Positions 20,496-22,905 of a stretch of 22,905 bases of DNA are shown one piece after another (positions within the stretch are counted from its first letter, which is position 1; each line of letters opens with the position of its first letter). The position numbers were made by a program, and so were the translations under genes. The notes under the pieces are model-generated. The model was not told the DNA's origin. It ran no database searches and saw only the letters and a list, made by a program, of their open reading frames with translations. The DNA lies in IMG/VR virus record IMGVR_UViG_3300034073_004211, positions 1 to 22,905 of that record, one strand, 5' to 3'. This DNA is from a virus.

Positions 20496-20650
20496 TTGAT
20501 GTTAAAGAGAATGAGGACGGGTCGTTCACTATCTCCTGGGACCCGAATGATCCTGTTGAAAGTGTTTTCAACACATGGACAGAAGAAGACTTTACTAATG
20601 CGATTATGGAACGCTGTAATGAGGTTCTAAAGAATCATGGGAATGTTTGA
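20492..20650 (+). CDS. 52-residue unknown protein
   Basis: ATG at 20492 overlaps the previous stop (ATGA) and opens a 52-codon frame: MIDVKENEDGSFTISWDPND, then PVESVFNTWTEEDFTNAIME and RCNEVLKNHGNV. The beginning reads as a beta hairpin (DGSFTISWD) and the end as an acidic helix. The DGSFTISWDPNDP segment is a type I often see in small cyanophage early proteins. The frame fills an otherwise empty gap of 140 bases and both junctions overlap, which supports it as real. Function unknown. Confidence 0.7.
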   Translation: MIDVKENEDGSFTISWDPNDPVESVFNTWTEEDFTNAIMERCNEVLKNHGNV

Positions 20651-21029
20651 TACAGTCAGGACCTCATATGATTTGGGTCCTGGTTATCTTAATAAAGAAC
20701 TACAAACTAAAGATCTTGACTGTTGCCTGAAGGACTATTGGATTAGTCCTGCTGGGCAATTGTATGAGATTGATTATGGTGGAACTCATACCTTTGAGAC
20801 AATTAATGAAGATGATCCAAGGTATGATGAAAAGAAATTATTTTTGAATTATGAGTGGATTCCCACTGGGAAGAGAGGAAAGATAAAACCTGTTTATATT
20901 TTCAAAGTCGTAGAAGTATATCCTTCAAGGTGGGATGGACACTATTGCAAGTGGCCCTCTTGCCACATCCTGTTTCGGGATGGTAAAATAACTGAAGTTA
21001 GACACACACCTCTTCATGATGACACTTAA
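20637..21029 (+). CDS. Unknown protein, MGMFDTV-type
   Basis: This is a 130-residue protein starting MGMFDTVRTSYDLGPGYLNK; the second ATG at 20643 is an alternative start. It contains LQTKDLDCCLKDYWISPAGQLYEI, KKLFLNYEWIPTGKRGKIKP and VYIFKVVEVYPSRWDGHYCKWPSCHILF, mostly beta-like with several Cys and Trp. Proteins opening MGMFDTV with QTKDL and WISPxGxLY are frequent as hypotheticals in T4-like phages. No function is established to my knowledge. It overlaps both neighbours by 14 bases. Confidence 0.8.
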   Translation: MGMFDTVRTSYDLGPGYLNKELQTKDLDCCLKDYWISPAGQLYEIDYGGTHTFETINEDDPRYDEKKLFLNYEWIPTGKRGKIKPVYIFKVVEVYPSRWDGHYCKWPSCHILFRDGKITEVRHTPLHDDT

Positions 21030-21291
21030 AGAAAAAAAAGCACTACTCAAGAAACTTGAGACTGCTGGTAATACTTGTTTTGATTGTGGACAAAAGTATG
21101 GTGTTTATTCTGTAGGTTGCTCTTCTGTTTATGAAGCAAAGTGTGGTGTATGTGGTGAGATCAAACGAATCACTGAAACACGAGACTTTGCTTATTTCAT
21201 CACTGGTATCCGCAAACTTAAAAAGGAAATTGAAGATGAGAAAAGTGCTCGTAAAGCCCAAAAGCAGCAAAGCGAAAAACCGTCTAGCTAA
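21016..21291 (+). CDS. Small zinc-ribbon-like protein
   Basis: This is a 91-residue protein. Two Cys pairs, CFDC (21-24) and CGVC (43-46), are 18 residues apart and could bind one zinc in a ribbon (C35 is an extra Cys). The N-terminus (LKEKKALLKKLE) and the C-terminal half (IRKLKKEIEDEKSARKAQKQQ) are charged helices. The start could be ATG 21016 or 21019. Zinc ribbons of this size often bind nucleic acid or polymerase subunits, but the specific role is unknown. It overlaps the upstream gene by 14 bases and ends four bases before the next ATG. Confidence 0.72.
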   Translation: MMTLKEKKALLKKLETAGNTCFDCGQKYGVYSVGCSSVYEAKCGVCGEIKRITETRDFAYFITGIRKLKKEIEDEKSARKAQKQQSEKPSS

Positions 21292-21295
21292 CACT

Positions 21296-21451
21296 ATGGA
21301 TAACAATCCTGTCTGTATTGTAGAGCAGGATACTGGTGGTGAGTTGTTTCTGGCATCAGAAAATCGCAAATACTTCTTCTGGGTAAGCACAAGAACTGGA
21401 ACTAATCGTTTTGGTGACAAATCTGACGCACACTGGGAGGTGATTGAATGA
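21296..21451 (+). CDS. 51-residue unknown protein
   Basis: ATG 21296 gives MDNNPVCIVEQDTGGELFLA, then a beta-like middle (YFFWVSTRTGTNRFG) and the end HWEVIE. A longer in-frame version from a non-ATG codon at 21131 would overlap the zinc-ribbon gene by 160 bases and is unlikely. The stop overlaps the next ATG (ATGA). No family recognised; the role is unknown. Confidence 0.65.
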   Translation: MDNNPVCIVEQDTGGELFLASENRKYFFWVSTRTGTNRFGDKSDAHWEVIE

Positions 21452-21624
21452 ACTACCTTTGTATTGTTGATGGACTTATAGAGTATGCTAGCACTTCTGA
21501 AAGTAGCTTTGCTCACTATCAGTTGGTGTATGCTGAAGAGCACAAAAATGCTAATGTTCAGTATCTCACTCTGACTGATGAAGAGTATGATGAAATGTTC
21601 CCTTATGAAGAGGATGAAGAATGA
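21448..21624 (+). CDS. 58-residue acidic unknown protein
   Basis: ATG 21448 overlaps the previous stop and opens a 58-codon frame: MNYLCIVDGLIEYASTSESS, then FAHYQLVYAEEHKNANVQYL and TLTDEEYDEMFPYEEDEE. The end is strongly acidic. The stop overlaps the following ATG (ATGA). Both junctions and the clean frame support a real gene. No motif gives a function. An acidic tail of this kind occurs in DNA mimics and in many small phage proteins, so nothing specific follows. Confidence 0.65.
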   Translation: MNYLCIVDGLIEYASTSESSFAHYQLVYAEEHKNANVQYLTLTDEEYDEMFPYEEDEE

Positions 21625-21806
21625 AACCCAACTTTCGTAAAGTATTAGAAATGGCACTTGAAGAAGGTGTCCGTTACGGATACAATCGTGCTCACAAACA
21701 TGTAGAAAACCCGCACCAAGATGCTGTGGTTGATTGTGTGGTTGAGGGTGCAATGAATTCCCTGTATGAATGGTTTGATTTTGAGGATCAACATGTCTCT
21801 GATTGA
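21621..21806 (+). CDS. 61-residue unknown protein
   Basis: This frame opens MKPNFRKVLEMALEEGVRYG and continues YNRAHKHVENPHQDAVVDCV to the end FEDQHVSD. It is likely a two-helix protein: LEMALEEGVRYGYNRAHKH and VVDCVVEGAMNSLYEWFDF. This EGVRxGYxRAHKH-type small protein is recurrent among T4-like cyanophage hypotheticals. It is coupled to the upstream gene by ATGA and overlaps the downstream start by 14 bases. Function unknown. Confidence 0.75.
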   Translation: MKPNFRKVLEMALEEGVRYGYNRAHKHVENPHQDAVVDCVVEGAMNSLYEWFDFEDQHVSD

Positions 21807-21993
21807 TACATTAGAATACTTCATACAAGATCAAGAAGGAGATCTTCAATGTTATGAATGGGACATTCGTGAAGAACTTAATCACGAAGTCAATGATATT
21901 GATTGGTATGTAGAACAATACGATCTTACAAAACAAAGAATAGAAGACCTCAAACAAATCAAAACTATCTTGGAGAACAATGAGATTTCGTAA
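21793..21993 (+). CDS. 66-residue unknown protein, helical
   Basis: I place the start at ATG 21793 (MSLIDTLEYFIQDQEGDLQC) rather than 21766, which would overlap the previous gene by 41 bases. The product is acidic and probably helical, with WDIREELNHEVNDIDWYVEQ and LTKQRIEDLKQIKTILENN suggesting two helices that could pair as a short coiled coil. The stop lies inside the next gene by 14 bases. Function unknown. Confidence 0.65.
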   Translation: MSLIDTLEYFIQDQEGDLQCYEWDIREELNHEVNDIDWYVEQYDLTKQRIEDLKQIKTILENNEIS

Positions 21994-22234
21994 CATTGAG
22001 TTCCGTTGGAGTAAATGCAACAACAAATATGAACTCGTCAAGTGGCGTCAAAACACAAATAGTGAAACTTGTTATGTGATTGCTTTCTTTGATAAAGAAA
22101 AAGAATGTTATTCAATGAGAACCGTAGGTGATAGGTTCTTTGAAGATAAAGATGCGTGGGTTGTAGGTAAGTATGGTCTGGAGTTTCTAAATGCAATTTT
22201 TGAGATTGAAAGGATTGAAGAAGAACTGAAATGA
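21980..22234 (+). CDS. 84-residue unknown protein
   Basis: The product starts MRFRNIEFRWSKCNNKYELV, a beta-like opening, continues with KWRQNTNSETCYVIAFFDKE and DRFFEDKDAWVVGKYGLEFL, and closes in an acidic helix (FEIERIEEELK). The YVIAFFDKEKECYSMRTVGDRF section looks like a small alpha/beta fold, but I cannot name a family. It overlaps its neighbours by 14 and 4 bases, so it is part of one continuous transcript of small genes. Confidence 0.7.
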   Translation: MRFRNIEFRWSKCNNKYELVKWRQNTNSETCYVIAFFDKEKECYSMRTVGDRFFEDKDAWVVGKYGLEFLNAIFEIERIEEELK

Positions 22235-22452
22235 AGCCCTTTATCTTTATCTTCATCATTCCACTTCTCATCGTTACTGGTTATTTCCTTTCTATGGAAC
22301 TACTGAATACTTACAATACTCAAAAGGACAGAGAGTTATTCACCAAAACTTATGAGATTGTGTTAGAATGTAGGAAATCTTATGCTGCTAATGATACTGC
22401 GGCAACTAAAATGTGTGGGGAAGTTCCTGTATTTGTGGATACTGTAAAATGA
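22231..22452 (+). CDS. Small membrane-anchored unknown protein
   Basis: The protein has 73 residues. Residues about 3-22 (PFIFIFIIPLLIVTGYFLSM) form a clear N-terminal membrane segment; the remaining 50 residues are polar and contain two Cys (C47, C62). It could be an inner-membrane protein with a soluble periplasmic domain, in which the two Cys might pair. The position among early-type genes hints at an effect on the host envelope, but that is a guess. Coupled to both neighbours by ATGA. Confidence 0.7.
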   Translation: MKPFIFIFIIPLLIVTGYFLSMELLNTYNTQKDRELFTKTYEIVLECRKSYAANDTAATKMCGEVPVFVDTVK

Positions 22453-22760
22453 AAGTTTATTCACTCTATCACAACGACACTTATGTTGCTTCCTTTCCAA
22501 ATAAGGAAGATGCGATTTTCTATGGTAAGCAATTCTATGAGGATGGATGGTCTTGTAATATTATTGAAGAGTATTTGAGTAAATCTCCACTACTTTATAG
22601 TGCTCCTTATACTCCTCCCACTCCTCCTAATACTATTTCTCCTAATATTACAAAGTTAGTTCATACTGCTCAACCTAATGACCCAAAGCCTTATTTTGAT
22701 ACTTATGGTGGTGTGAAAGCAGAACCTTATAGAAATGTGAGAGCATATTGGAATGACTGA
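22449..22760 (+). CDS. 103-residue unknown protein with Pro-rich middle
   Basis: From ATG 22449, which overlaps the previous stop (ATGA), the protein has 103 residues; an upstream in-frame start at 22413 is less likely. MKVYSLYHNDTYVASFPNKE and DAIFYGKQFYEDGWSCNIIE look like a small alpha/beta unit. A Pro/Thr/Ser-rich linker (SAPYTPPTPPNTISPN) covers about residues 54-69. The end (YFDTYGGVKAEPYRNVRAYW) is aromatic. The linker suggests two parts joined by a flexible segment. Function unknown. Confidence 0.68.
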   Translation: MKVYSLYHNDTYVASFPNKEDAIFYGKQFYEDGWSCNIIEEYLSKSPLLYSAPYTPPTPPNTISPNITKLVHTAQPNDPKPYFDTYGGVKAEPYRNVRAYWND

Positions 22761-22905
22761 CCTTGATAAAATACTTCACAATCTCAACAATCGTCCAGCA
22801 TCCTTGTGGAATGTAATGAGGCATCAACTTGGTTTCTCTGTTGAGCAAAGTAATGAGATTGTATCAGCAGTTGAGGAATGGATGCCGAATGAGCACGACA
22901 CGAAC
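22753..22905 (+). CDS. Unknown protein (partial, C-terminus outside window)
   Basis: ATG 22753 lies in the end of the previous gene (8-base overlap) and the frame stays open for 51 codons to the window edge. It starts MTDLDKILHNLNNRPASLWN and continues with VMRHQLGFSVEQSNEIVSAV and EEWMPNEHDTN. The visible part looks helical. Nothing further can be said without the remaining sequence. Confidence 0.6.
   Translation, partial: MTDLDKILHNLNNRPASLWNVMRHQLGFSVEQSNEIVSAVEEWMPNEHDTN

Noticed and set aside
21043-21753. A 236-residue open frame on the - strand, the longest antisense frame in the window
   Set aside because: It runs opposite four to five small + genes with ATGA junctions and plausible protein composition; its product is a Phe/Ile/Ser-rich low-complexity sequence with no motif. 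It is best explained by lack of stops in the complement of AT-rich coding DNA.
1-22905. tRNA genes, integrase, transposase or attachment sites
   Set aside because: Gaps between genes are too short for most of these and no cloverleaf, transposase or recombinase motif was seen by eye; a tRNA scan would settle this.

Overview
The window looks like part of a T4-like marine cyanophage genome (a cyanomyovirus of the Kyanoviridae type). I base this on AT-rich DNA with every convincing gene on the + strand, very short or overlapping gene junctions, ATAAATA late-promoter-like elements, many low-complexity fiber proteins rich in Thr, Val, Gly and Ser, several 2-oxoglutarate/Fe(II) oxygenases, and sugar-nucleotide genes embedded among fiber genes. 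No photosynthesis gene, tRNA, integrase or core replication or capsid gene is visible, so the family assignment rests on this accessory content and is an inference.

Layout. 1-2628: a run of short virion/fiber-like proteins, including three tandem small paralogs. 2657-7550: a glycine-rich protein, a small protein of a marine phage type, a glycosyltransferase-like protein, an unknown protein, two 2OG oxygenases and a small acidic protein. 7542-13190: a second cassette with a late promoter, a repeat-bearing fiber, a tail-assembly-chaperone-like protein, a glycine-rich protein and then five 2OG oxygenase-like genes in a row, all stop/start coupled. 13189-17965: a third cassette with a late promoter, a repeat-bearing fiber and a glycine-rich protein, then a consensus sigma-70 promoter and a five-gene sugar module (unknown protein, glycosyltransferase-like paralog, KdsB-like CMP-sugar synthetase, HAD phosphatase, SIS isomerase). 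17970-19644: a late promoter, a 530-residue fiber whose C-terminus carries a cupredoxin-like copper site, and a rho-independent terminator. 19669-22905: about fourteen tiny, mostly overlapping genes of early-region character, with one recognisable SprT/zincin-type protein and otherwise unknown products.

How it may fit together. The late part repeats one theme: promoter, long fiber, sometimes a chaperone, a glycine-rich protein that could be a receptor-binding tip, then enzymes able to hydroxylate or glycosylate. The coupling of a glycine-rich gene to five oxygenases, and the sugar module behind another glycine-rich gene, suggest that this phage modifies its own fibers or the host surface. That is an inference. 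The seen facts are the gene order, the junctions and the catalytic motifs.

The most notable items are the seven 2OG oxygenases in 7.3 kb, the copper-site motif on a fiber, the exact in-frame tandem repeats in three fibers, and the near-identical promoter heads of three cassettes. No intergenic stretch exceeds 300 bases.
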